Shown: one piece after another, positions 1 through 5,923 of the stretch | How positions within the stretch are numbered: the stretch's first letter is position 1 | Layout of the letters: the number at the start of each line of letters is the position of its first letter | DNA from: Aquisalimonas sp. | GTDB lineage: Bacteria; Pseudomonadota; Gammaproteobacteria; Nitrococcales; Aquisalimonadaceae | Reading direction: 5' to 3' | DNA length: 16,954 nt | NCBI GenBank assembly: GCA_007127625.1 | Contig: SKYZ01000253.1 | Span: 1-16,954 of the forward strand | The notes under the pieces: model-generated | Database searches by the model: none | The model's input: only the letters and a program-made list of their open reading frames with translations | What the model was told of the DNA's origin: nothing | Position numbers and translations under genes: made by a program

Positions 1-143
1 GGGCTAGCGGGATTTAGGCCGCTAGAGCGTAGTTTTCGTCGTTGGCAACTATTTTAAGTTGGCCATCATGTTTTACGAGGTGAGATGACGTCCTCGGCAT
101 GCACCTCAGGTTTCACGACCCACGTCGAGACCATGACACCCCC
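1..143 (-). ncRNA. ssrA: tmRNA (transfer-messenger RNA), 5' part, cut by the left edge
   Basis: This is the RNA of trans-translation: it enters stalled ribosomes, acts first as alanyl-tRNA and then as mRNA, and adds a degradation tag. Read on the minus strand, the 5' end is GGGGGUGUCAUGG followed by UCGACG, matching the acceptor and D-arm side of the tRNA-like domain. The hallmark block GGUGCAUGCCGAGG follows. Next come the resume region (AAAAUAGUU then the GCC resume codon) and a short frame encoding ANDENYALAA with a UAA stop. A 7-bp helix (CUAGCGG / CCGCUAG, plus positions 4-10 and 19-25) closes around the stop codon, as helix 5 does in other tmRNAs. The remaining pseudoknots and the 3' acceptor half lie beyond the left edge. 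The 5' end at 143 is set by comparison with known tmRNAs and could shift by one or two bases. The partner gene smpB is directly upstream. Confidence 0.97.
14..46 (-). other. tmRNA proteolysis-tag reading frame, ANDENYALAA plus stop
   Basis: Reading down from 46 the codons are GCC AAC GAC GAA AAC TAC GCT CTA GCG GCC TAA, which give ANDENYALAA. The terminal Leu-Ala-Ala is the known signal for ClpXP/ClpAP and SspB-assisted degradation in gammaproteobacteria. The frame has no start codon and no ribosome binding site, as expected for a tmRNA tag: translation resumes on the GCC after the stalled ribosome switches templates. The decapeptide is identical to the E. coli tag apart from the synonymous resume codon. 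Confidence 0.96.
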
Positions 144-166
144 GAAGCGAATCGTTACCTACTGAC

Positions 167-206
167 TAGGTAAGGGCAGTATACCGGATTTCAAGGGTGT
201 TGTGAG
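167..206 (-). promoter_or_regulatory. Promoter region of ssrA: sigma-70-like elements overlapped by a weaker sigma-32-like pair
   Basis: On the minus strand, CTCACA (206-201) and TATACT (183-178) are 17 bases apart, matching a sigma-70 promoter at 4/6 and 5/6 positions. Transcription would start near 171, leaving a leader of about 28 bases to be trimmed to the mature 5' end at 143. Interleaved with this is CTTGAA (195-190), 14 bases from CCTTACCTA (175-167). That resembles the sigma-32 consensus CTTGAA / CCCCATnTA, with a perfect -35 but only about five of eight -10 positions. The spacing equals that of the grpE and dnaK promoters in this window. The sigma-70 reading is likely; the sigma-32 reading is an inference. 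Confidence 0.6.
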
Positions 207-217
207 CGTCCGTGACT

Positions 218-712
218 TCAGACCTTGTGCTTGAGCAGGCGTTCCTTCTGACGCTGCCAGTCCTGCTGCTTCTTGGTCTCGCGCTTGTCCTGCTTCTGCT
301 TGCCCTTGGCCAGCCCGATCTCGAGTTTTGCCAGGCCGCGCTTCCAGTACAGCTTCAGCGGGACCAGCGTGTAGCCCTGGCGCTCCGTGGCACCAATGAG
401 GCGCGCCAGTTCGCGGCGGTGCAGAAGAAGTTTGCGCGTGCGGGTCGGGTCGGGCTTCACGTGGGTCGAGGCGGAGGGCAGGGGCGGGAAGTTGGCACCG
501 ATCAGCCACGCCTGTCGGCGACGGATCACCACATAGCCTTCCTGCAGGTTGGCGCGCCCGGCGCGAAGGCTCTTCACCTCCCAGCCTTCGAGCGCCATGC
601 CAGCTTCGAAGGTTTCCTCGATGAAGAACTCGTGCCGCGCCTTGCGGTTTACCGCAATGACGTTGCTGTCGTCCGCCTTCTTTTTTCCGCTCTTCTTGCT
701 CACGGCGCGCAT
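218..712 (-). CDS. smpB: SsrA-binding protein SmpB
   Basis: SmpB binds the tRNA-like domain of tmRNA, mimics the missing anticodon stem and is essential for bringing tmRNA to stalled ribosomes. The 164-residue product carries the conserved family core: [17 protein letters not shown] near residues 22-38, [13 protein letters not shown] at 43-55, [16 protein letters not shown] at 82-97, and a basic C-terminal tail ([17 protein letters not shown]) that is disordered until it enters the mRNA channel. E. coli SmpB has 160 residues. The start chosen is the ATG at 712. A GTG at 703 giving VSKKSGKK is an equally family-like alternative, and neither has a good Shine-Dalgarno. The open frame reaches much further upstream, but the extra residues resemble no SmpB and cross the spacer to the divergent gene. 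ssrA lies 74 bases downstream. Confidence 0.97.
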   Translation of the reverse strand: MRAVSKKSGKKKADDSNVIAVNRKARHEFFIEETFEAGMALEGWEVKSLRAGRANLQEGYVVIRRRQAWLIGANFPPLPSASTHVKPDPTRTRKLLLHRRELARLIGATERQGYTLVPLKLYWKRGLAKLEIGLAKGKQKQDKRETKKQQDWQRQKERLLKHKV

Positions 713-750
713 TGTAACGGGGGGCGCGCCTGGCCGCCAGCAGGCGTGCC

Positions 751-779
751 TTGTCGTGATCCGGGGGGCAGGGGACAAT
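751..779 (+). promoter_or_regulatory. Candidate promoter of the NSS transporter gene
   Basis: TTGTCG (751-756) and GACAAT (774-779) are 17 bases apart and each match the sigma-70 consensus at four of six positions. Transcription would begin near 786, giving a leader of roughly 110 bases before the GTG start at 894. The element sits in the 181-base spacer between the divergent smpB and transporter genes. In GC-rich DNA such a match can occur by chance. Confidence 0.25.
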
Positions 780-893
780 GCAGCCAGTGTCAGGATAGAA
801 ACACCTCCCCGCTCGTTCGCCAGGCGGGGCAGCACAAGAAACGGGGTTGCACCCCCGGGCGGCGGGTGTGACGCAGGGCCGAGGAGGGCAGCC

Positions 894-2258
894 GTGGCCA
901 TTCCAAAGCGCTCGCTCCAGGGGGAGTGGGGTGGGCCGTTCGCATTCGTCTTTGCATTGACCGGCGCAGCCATTGGGCTCGGCAACCTGTGGGCGTTCCC
1001 TGCACTGGTCACCGAGCACGGGGGGGGCGCGTTTCTGCTCGCCTATGCGGGATTCCTGGTGCTCATGGTCTTGCCGCTGTGGCTTGCAGAGATCGGCCTC
1101 GGCCGCTCGGTGCGGCGAACCCTCCCGGATGGCATCCAGCGCATGGCAACGGCGCAGGGCCGCTCCGGTCTGTGGACCGGTGTCGGCTGGCTTGCCGTGA
1201 CCATGGCCGGACTGTTGCTGGTGCTGCAGGTCATGGTCGGTGGTGCCCTGGGCGCCTGGCTGCAGGCTGTCGCAGTGGACCGCAGTCCGGTGGTGGACGG
1301 GGTGACCACCACCCGCATTTTCGCCTCGCTGTGGGCGGAACCGGAGCGCTGGCTGCTGTGGCATACCCTCATGGTGGGCGGCGCCTGCATGGTGGTTGGT
1401 CAGGGAATCGTTTCGGGCATCCAGCGGGTCATGCGTGCGCTGGTGCCGGCCGCGTTTCTGCTGCTGGCCGCTCTTGTGGCCTGGGCGACCCAGTGGGGCA
1501 GCCTCGCACCCGCCTGGGAGCGGGTGTTCGATGTCCGCTTCGAGAGCCTTGGTTGGGATGGCGTGCAGGCGGCTGGCGAGTACGCGCTGTTTTCCACCGT
1601 GGTGGCCCTGGGAATCGCCACTGTCTACGGTGCCGCATTGTCCGACCGCTGGCCCGTTCTGAGCACCGCTGGTGCGGCGCTGGCCCTGGATCTCCTGTTT
1701 GCCGCTCTGGCGGCTCTGCTGGTGTCCGTCCTGTTGTTGCCGGGTGGAGTGGGCGGTAGTGCCTCGGGGCCAGTGTTGATGCTGCACGTGCTACCCGAGG
1801 TGATGCTGGGATTGCCCGGCGGACGCGCGGCGACGTTGGCCCTGGCGCTGCTCTTGCTGATCGTGGTGTTCACCACTGTGATTGCTCTGATGCAGGTGGC
1901 GGTGGGGGCCCTGGTGGAGCAGGGGCGGGTGGAACGGATCCGGGCAACCGCCCTGGTGGGTGGTGCTGTCTGGCTCACCGGCGTGCTTGCACTGGTGGCC
2001 ACCACCTGGTGGTTGAACACGGGGACGGGGGAAGCGGCACTGTTCGGTGCGGTCGCGGGCTTTGCCTGGGTGGCGATCCCTGCCGTGGCTCTGCTGATTC
2101 TGACGTTCACCGGCTGGTGTGTGCCCGCCGAGGTGCTCCGGGGCGCGCTGCGCCTCCGGGAAGACTGGCGTTACGATTTCTGGATGCCGATGCTGCGCTA
2201 TGTCTCCCCCTTGATTCTACTGGCCCTTTTGGCGAGAGTTTCGGGCGCGTTTCCTTAA
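894..2258 (+). CDS. Neurotransmitter:sodium symporter (NSS/SNF, SLC6-like) family transporter
   Basis: The 454-residue inner-membrane protein has the NSS fold and would use the sodium gradient to import an amino acid or amine; the substrate is unknown. TM1 holds the family signature [13 protein letters not shown] (residues 24-36) followed by [20 protein letters not shown] (326-334) aligns with the TM8 TS pair that binds sodium at site Na2 in LeuT. The C-terminal [14 protein letters not shown] matches LeuT TM11, so about 11 helices are expected, as in many bacterial NSS proteins. The start is GTG at 894, with GAGGAGG (881-887) well placed before it; the frame is open further upstream but without family sequence. 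Two features are odd: the gate arginine of the usual WRFP is Ala34, and its acidic TM10 partner also appears to be replaced (near Ala382). The gene separates smpB from ratA. Confidence 0.9.
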   Translation: MAIPKRSLQGEWGGPFAFVFALTGAAIGLGNLWAFPALVTEHGGGAFLLAYAGFLVLMVLPLWLAEIGLGRSVRRTLPDGIQRMATAQGRSGLWTGVGWLAVTMAGLLLVLQVMVGGALGAWLQAVAVDRSPVVDGVTTTRIFASLWAEPERWLLWHTLMVGGACMVVGQGIVSGIQRVMRALVPAAFLLLAALVAWATQWGSLAPAWERVFDVRFESLGWDGVQAAGEYALFSTVVALGIATVYGAALSDRWPVLSTAGAALALDLLFAALAALLVSVLLLPGGVGGSASGPVLMLHVLPEVMLGLPGGRAATLALALLLLIVVFTTVIALMQVAVGALVEQGRVERIRATALVGGAVWLTGVLALVATTWWLNTGTGEAALFGAVAGFAWVAIPAVALLILTFTGWCVPAEVLRGALRLREDWRYDFWMPMLRYVSPLILLALLARVSGAFP

Positions 2259-2313
2259 GGAAGCACTGAACAATTCATTTGAACAAGCCGATAACCGCTA
2301 AGGACTCCTTGCG

Positions 2314-2757
2314 ATGACGTCCATTTCACGCAGCGCCCTCGTGCCCCATTCCGCCCGGGCCATGTTCGACCTGGTCAACGATGTGGATCGCTACAAGGAG
2401 TTTCTGCCCTGGTGTAGCGACAGTGGCGTCATTGAGCGCAACGGTGACGAACTCAAGGCCTATGTCACCATCAGCAAGAGTGGCATCTCCCGGTCCTTTA
2501 CGACGCTCAACCGGGCGCAGCCGGGGAAAATGCTGGAAGTGCGGCTCGTGGAGGGGCCGTTCCGCCGCCTGGACGGCTACTGGCGTTTCCAGCAGCTACG
2601 GGAGGACGCCAGCAAGGTGGCCCTGGATCTGGAATTCGAGTTTAGCAATTCCATCGTGCGCATGGCGTTCGGGCGGGTGTTCGAGCAGGTGGCCAATCGG
2701 CTGGTGGATTCCTTCGTGACCCGGGCGGATCAGGTGTATGGCAGACCTCAGCGCTGA
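2314..2757 (+). CDS. ratA: RatA / COQ10-like START-domain protein
   Basis: This 147-residue protein covers a single small START/polyketide-cyclase fold typical of the RatA (YfjG) and Coq10 family. Recognisable stretches are VPHSARAMFDLVNDVDRYKEFLPWC (residues 10-34), LVEGPFRRLDGYWRF (78-92) and a C-terminal amphipathic helix (FGRVFEQVANRLVDSFVTRADQVYG). E. coli RatA was reported to block 70S ribosome association as a toxin. The eukaryotic and alphaproteobacterial relatives bind ubiquinone and support respiration, and that role is equally plausible here. AAGGA nine bases before the ATG supports the start. The gene follows the transporter by 55 bases, probably co-transcribed, and its 3' end overlaps rnfH. 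Confidence 0.93.
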   Translation: MTSISRSALVPHSARAMFDLVNDVDRYKEFLPWCSDSGVIERNGDELKAYVTISKSGISRSFTTLNRAQPGKMLEVRLVEGPFRRLDGYWRFQQLREDASKVALDLEFEFSNSIVRMAFGRVFEQVANRLVDSFVTRADQVYGRPQR

Positions 2758-3031
2758 CCCGATCCTGGTCCAGGTGGCGTACGCAAGACCGGAGCGGCAG
2801 CGCATCGTGGACCTTGCAGTGGCCCCCGGGACGTCGGTCCGGGAGGCGGTGCGGCGCTCGGGTATGGCCGGTGAGTTCCCGGAAATCGATCCGGAATCGG
2901 CGCCACTGGGTGTGTACGGGCGGGCCGTGGACGGCGAGGAAATCCTGCGTGCCGGTGACCGCGTGGAGATCTACCGGCCGCTGGAGATCGATCCGCGGGA
3001 GGCGCGCCGCCAACGGGCCCGTCTCCGCTGA
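2738..3031 (+). CDS. rnfH: RnfH / RatB family protein (UPF0125)
   Basis: The 97-residue product has the small ubiquitin-like beta-grasp pattern of the RnfH/RatB family: VQVAYARPERQRIVDLAV at residues 11-28, then GTSVREAVRRSG, then GVYGRAVDGEEILRAGDRVEIYRPLEIDP (58-86), with a basic tail. Its molecular function is not settled. It is named for its association with rnf clusters in some bacteria, and as RatB for its position beside ratA. The ATG lies inside the last codons of ratA, a 20-base overlap in another frame, which points to translational coupling. It faces bamE tail to tail with only 27 bases between the stops; a small GCTCA-gcg-TGAGC inverted repeat (3046-3058) lies there. Confidence 0.93.
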   Translation: MADLSADPILVQVAYARPERQRIVDLAVAPGTSVREAVRRSGMAGEFPEIDPESAPLGVYGRAVDGEEILRAGDRVEIYRPLEIDPREARRQRARLR

Positions 3032-3058
3032 GGCATGCGGAAGTGGCTCAGCGTGAGC

Positions 3059-3406
3059 TCAAGAGTCGCCGAAATTCTCCGGTGCCAGGTTACCTTCCAG
3101 GCGCACCAGGCGATCCCCGTCAAAGATGACCGTCAGGCGGTCAGGCGTGCCGCCGCCGCCCGGGGCTTCGGTATGGATGTAGTCCCAGCGGTCATCCCGG
3201 AAAATATCCTCGATGGCCGGCGTACCCAGCACGAACCGCACCTGGCGGCGTGTCATGCCGGGCTCGAGCTCGTCGATCATCTCGTCGGTGATGATGTTCC
3301 CCTGCTGCACCGGGACTTCGTAGGCGAACGGAATGTCGCTGTAGGAGCAGCCGGTCAGCAGGGCGCCGCCGCCCAGAATGGATAAGCCGAGAATCACGGG
3401 TCGCAT
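3059..3406 (-). CDS. bamE: Outer-membrane assembly lipoprotein BamE (SmpA/OmlA)
   Basis: BamE is an accessory lipoprotein of the BAM complex, which folds beta-barrel proteins into the outer membrane. The 115-residue precursor begins with a hydrophobic signal segment ending in a lipobox, LLTGC, so Cys20 should be lipidated. The mature domain has the SmpA/OmlA fold: GNIITDEMIDELEPGMTRRQVRFVLGTPAI (residues 36-65), DDRWDYI (71-77) and LTVIFDGDRLVRLEG (91-105). The ATG at 3406 was chosen because it places the signal peptide at the N-terminus; the frame stays open upstream but would bury it. The gene diverges from fur, the usual gammaproteobacterial arrangement. Confidence 0.96.
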   Translation of the reverse strand: MRPVILGLSILGGGALLTGCSYSDIPFAYEVPVQQGNIITDEMIDELEPGMTRRQVRFVLGTPAIEDIFRDDRWDYIHTEAPGGGGTPDRLTVIFDGDRLVRLEGNLAPENFGDS

Positions 3407-3419
3407 GGTGATGATGCCT

Positions 3420-3458
3420 TTGTTCCTGCGTCGATAGTGCGCGATCATAACGTATAAC
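3420..3458. promoter_or_regulatory. Divergent bamE / fur promoter region
   Basis: The 70 bases between the two start codons must hold both promoters. For fur, TATAAC (plus, 3453-3458) is a good -10, but the best -35 at a normal distance (GTCGAT) is poor; TTGTTC at 3420-3425 is a better -35 but too far away. For bamE, TATGAT on the minus strand (plus 3444-3449) is a 5/6 match to a -10. The two -10 candidates are only three bases apart, so the promoters would compete. No sequence close to a 19-bp Fur box was found, so autoregulation by Fur is not supported here. Confidence 0.35.
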
Positions 3459-3476
3459 AGCGAAGACGGGGGCGCC

Positions 3477-3902
3477 GTGGGATCACGTGATTTGCGCAAG
3501 GCCGGCCTCAAGGTGACGGTGCCGCGGACCAAGGTGCTCGAAGTGCTGGAACAGCGCAGCGCCGGCGGCCGCCGGCACCTCTCCGCCGAAGACGTCTACA
3601 AGGCGCTGCTGGACGCTGGCGAGGAGATCGGCCTCGCCACCGTCTACCGTGTGCTCACCCAGTTCGAGGAGGCCGCACTGGTGCGACGCCACCATTTCGA
3701 GGGTGGCCAGTCCATGTTCGAACTGGACGAAGAACCCCACGATCATATCGTCTGCGTGGACTGCGGTGCCATCGAGGAGTTCCATGATCCGGTGGTGGCA
3801 GAACGCCAGCGCCGAATCGCCGCGGAGCGCGGCTACGAAATCGCCGATCAGGCACTGGTGATCTACGGTCTGTGCCGCAATTGCCTACAGCGCGGCGACT
3901 GA
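3477..3902 (+). CDS. fur: Ferric uptake regulator Fur
   Basis: Fur is a dimeric metal-sensing repressor that, with ferrous iron bound, silences iron-uptake genes. The 141-residue product has the N-terminal winged helix LRKAGLKVTVPRTKVLEVLE (residues 6-25), the recognition region HLSAEDVYKAL...IGLATVYRVLTQFEEAGLV-like segment (34-69), metal ligands around RRHHFEGGQ (70-78) and HDHIVCVDCG (88-97), and the structural zinc pairs Cys93/Cys96 and Cys133/Cys136. E. coli Fur has 148 residues. The start is the GTG at 3477, which gives an N-terminus that aligns with other Fur proteins; the Shine-Dalgarno is weak (GACGGGGG). The gene is divergent from bamE and ends 14 bases from the convergent recN stop. 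Confidence 0.96.
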   Translation: MGSRDLRKAGLKVTVPRTKVLEVLEQRSAGGRRHLSAEDVYKALLDAGEEIGLATVYRVLTQFEEAALVRRHHFEGGQSMFELDEEPHDHIVCVDCGAIEEFHDPVVAERQRRIAAERGYEIADQALVIYGLCRNCLQRGD

Positions 3903-3916
3903 CAGGGCCGGGCCGC

Positions 3917-5596
3917 TCAGGCGGACTCGGCGCGCTGTAGCATCTCGGCAGCATGCTCCATGGTGGCGTCAGTGAGTTCGACACCGCCGAGCATGCGCGC
4001 AACTTCCTGTACCCGTTGTTCCCGGTCCAGAGGCTGGACGGTGGTGGCGGTGCTGTCCGCCTGGGTGCGCTTGTGCACCTGCAGATGATGGTGCGCCTGC
4101 GAGGCCACCTGGGGCAGGTGCGTGACGCACAGCACCTGATGGTACTCACCGAGCCTGCGCAGCTGCCGCCCCACCACCTCCGCCACGCCGCCGCCGATGC
4201 CGGCATCGGCCTCGTCGAAAATCAGCGTCGGGATATGCGTGGTGCCGGCGGCGGCGACCTGGATCGCCAGGCTGAGGCGTGAAAGCTCGCCGCCGGAGGC
4301 AATGCGGTTGAGGGGGCCGAAGGGCTGGCCGGCGTTGGTGCGAACCTGGAAGCTGATGTCGTCCAGACCGTGCGGCGTTGGCTGCCCGGATTCCCGGGGA
4401 GTCACGTCGATCCGGAATGCGGCCCCGGTCATGCTCAGCTCTGCGAGCTGAGCGGTGACCGAGTCGCCCAGCGCGGCGGCGGCGTTGCGGCGGCGCTCCC
4501 GTAATTTCTCGGCCACGTCCCGGTACTCCCGGGTCAGGGCCCCGTGCCGCTGTTGCAGCTCTTCCAGGCGCTCATCGCTGTGTTCCAGCGCCTCCAGCTC
4601 CCGGCACAGGCGCTCATGGACATCGCCAAGTTCTTCCTCGCGGACCTGGTGCTTGCGCGCCAGATCGCTGAGGTTGCTGATGCGTTCCTCCACTTCCGCC
4701 AGGCGGGCCGGATCCAGATCAATGGAATCCAGATGGTGGCGCAGCCCACTGACGGCTTCTTCCAGATGGGCCTGCGCGCCGGCGAGTTGTTCGTGAACCT
4801 CGCCCAGGGCAGGGTCCTTGTCCAGTGACTCCTCCAGCTCCCGCAGGCCCTGGCCGATGATCGATTGTGCGGCGTGTTCCTCCTCGTAGAGCATCTGCAG
4901 CAGCCGCTGGCTGGTTTCCGCCAGCGTGCCGGCGTTGGCCAGGCGCCGGTGCTCGGCATTGAGGGCCTCCAGGCCCTCGGTGGACAGGTCCAGGCCTTCC
5001 AGTTCGCCGGTCTGATAGCGCAGCAGGTCGCGGCGGGCGTCCTGGTCCTCGAAACCGCCCCGGAGGTCGTCCATCTCCGTTTCGCACTCGCCCAGCGCCT
5101 GGTGGAGGCGCGCGGCGTCGCGCAGGAGTTCGTCGTTACCCGCGTGATCGTCGACGATGCTCCGCTGGATGTCCCGGCGCATCAGGGACTGGTGTTCGTG
5201 CTGGCCGTGGATATCCACCAGCTGCTCGCCCAGTTCACGCAATTGCTGGAGCGGCACCGGACGGCCGTTGATGAAGCCCCGGGAGCGCCCGTTGGCCTGG
5301 ACGACACGACGCACCATGCATTCGCCTTCATCGTCCAGTTCCTGCGCCTGCAACCAGGCCTGGCAGGCGGGGAGGGTGCCGATGTCGAACGTGACATTGA
5401 TCTCGGCGCGTTCGGCGCCGGGGCGTACGGTGTCCGATGCCGCGCGGTCACCCAGGGCCAGGCCGAGGGCATCCAGCAGGATCGACTTGCCGGCGCCGGT
5501 TTCGCCGGTCAGCGTGGTCATGCCGGCGTCGAATTCCAGCGTCAGTTCATCGACAATGGCAAAGTCCCGGACGTGCAGATGGTTGAGCATGGTCAT
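3917..5596 (-). CDS. recN: DNA repair protein RecN
   Basis: RecN is an SMC-like ATPase of double-strand-break repair that works with RecA. The 559-residue product has split ATPase lobes around a long coiled coil, as the family does. Walker A GETGAGKS lies at residues 31-38. The DIHGQHEHQ motif is at 128-136. A charged helical middle runs from about 150 to 375. The ABC-type signature SGGELSRL is at 434-441 and Walker B LIFDEADAGIGG at 458-469, followed by VLCVTHLPQVA (488-498). The length is normal (E. coli 553). AAGGA precedes the ATG at 5596; a second ATG two codons on is an alternative. No LexA box of the CTGT-N8-ACAG kind was found upstream, although recN is strongly SOS-controlled in E. 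coli. Confidence 0.97.
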   Translation of the reverse strand: MTMLNHLHVRDFAIVDELTLEFDAGMTTLTGETGAGKSILLDALGLALGDRAASDTVRPGAERAEINVTFDIGTLPACQAWLQAQELDDEGECMVRRVVQANGRSRGFINGRPVPLQQLRELGEQLVDIHGQHEHQSLMRRDIQRSIVDDHAGNDELLRDAARLHQALGECETEMDDLRGGFEDQDARRDLLRYQTGELEGLDLSTEGLEALNAEHRRLANAGTLAETSQRLLQMLYEEEHAAQSIIGQGLRELEESLDKDPALGEVHEQLAGAQAHLEEAVSGLRHHLDSIDLDPARLAEVEERISNLSDLARKHQVREEELGDVHERLCRELEALEHSDERLEELQQRHGALTREYRDVAEKLRERRRNAAAALGDSVTAQLAELSMTGAAFRIDVTPRESGQPTPHGLDDISFQVRTNAGQPFGPLNRIASGGELSRLSLAIQVAAAGTTHIPTLIFDEADAGIGGGVAEVVGRQLRRLGEYHQVLCVTHLPQVASQAHHHLQVHKRTQADSTATTVQPLDREQRVQEVARMLGGVELTDATMEHAAEMLQRAESA

Positions 5597-5651
5597 AGTG
5601 TCCTTGGAGTCGGCCCAAGTGTAACGGAGGCGATCGGGGATGTTGACTCAT

Positions 5652-5680
5652 TTGACTTGCCCCGGGGCCGTTGATAGCGT
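5652..5680 (+). promoter_or_regulatory. Candidate sigma-70 promoter of hrcA
   Basis: TTGACT (5652-5657) matches five of six -35 positions. Weak -10 candidates follow at 15 to 17 bases: GATAGC (5673-5678) or TAGCGT (5675-5680). Transcription would begin at about 5683-5690, inside the CIRCE operator, the geometry expected for HrcA repression by blocking initiation. A second TTGACT at 5643-5648 has no matching -10. Confidence 0.4.
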
Positions 5681-5708
5681 TTTAGCACTCTGCTCGAAGA
5701 GTGCTAAA
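5681..5708. promoter_or_regulatory. CIRCE operator (HrcA binding site)
   Basis: TTTAGCACTC (5681-5690) and GAGTGCTAAA (5699-5708) form a perfect inverted repeat with 10-bp arms and contain the full CIRCE half-sites TTAGCACTC and GAGTGCTAA. HrcA binds this element and represses heat-shock genes until heat or unfolded protein titrates GroEL away. The spacer is 8 bases (TGCTCGAA), whereas the classical element has 9. The hrcA gene itself starts 215 bases downstream. The operator is also 85 bases upstream of the divergent recN start. Confidence 0.93.
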
Positions 5709-5923
5709 GCTTGGCGGAAGCGGGGCGCAGACGGGCCGGTTGCTGGCCGCCCGGCGCCTGTGGCCAGTAACCCGCCTGCCATCCCCGGCCCGCATCCATG
5801 TTGCCGTGATCGGGCGGACTTCCCAGCAGGACACGGTGACAGGGCGGGCCGGGAAGCGCCGCTCTGCGCTGACGTGGTCGTGCATCACGGTAGCAAGCAG
5901 ACTGACCAGGGTGCTCAAGAGCC
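5709..5923 (+). other. Long untranslated leader of hrcA, no convincing gene
   Basis: About 215 bases lie between CIRCE and the hrcA ATG; with the bases back to recN, the gene-free stretch is 327 bases long. Open frames cross it on both strands, but none has a Shine-Dalgarno, family-like composition or a sensible start; one begins inside CIRCE. The sequence is GC-rich with several short self-complementary blocks such as GGGCCGG and CCGGCGCC, so a structured leader is likely. I see no known riboswitch or RNA-gene motif. Confidence 0.45.

Noticed and set aside
713..1012. 100-residue N-terminal extension of smpB
   Set aside because: The frame is open, but the added residues match no SmpB and would overlap the start of the divergent transporter.
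159..1787. 542-residue open frame on the minus strand across smpB and the transporter
   Set aside because: It is out of frame with smpB and antisense to a clear NSS gene, with a composition typical of a shadow frame.
3046..3058. GCTCA-gcg-TGAGC inverted repeat between rnfH and bamE as a two-way terminator
   Set aside because: The stem has only 5 bp, there is no T-run on either side, and it abuts the bamE stop codon.
3407..3476. A Fur box for fur autoregulation
   Set aside because: No stretch close to the GATAAT / ATTATC repeat was found; only ordinary -10-like AT-rich bases are present.
5597..5680. A LexA box for recN
   Set aside because: No CTGT-N8-ACAG or close variant was seen by eye on either strand.
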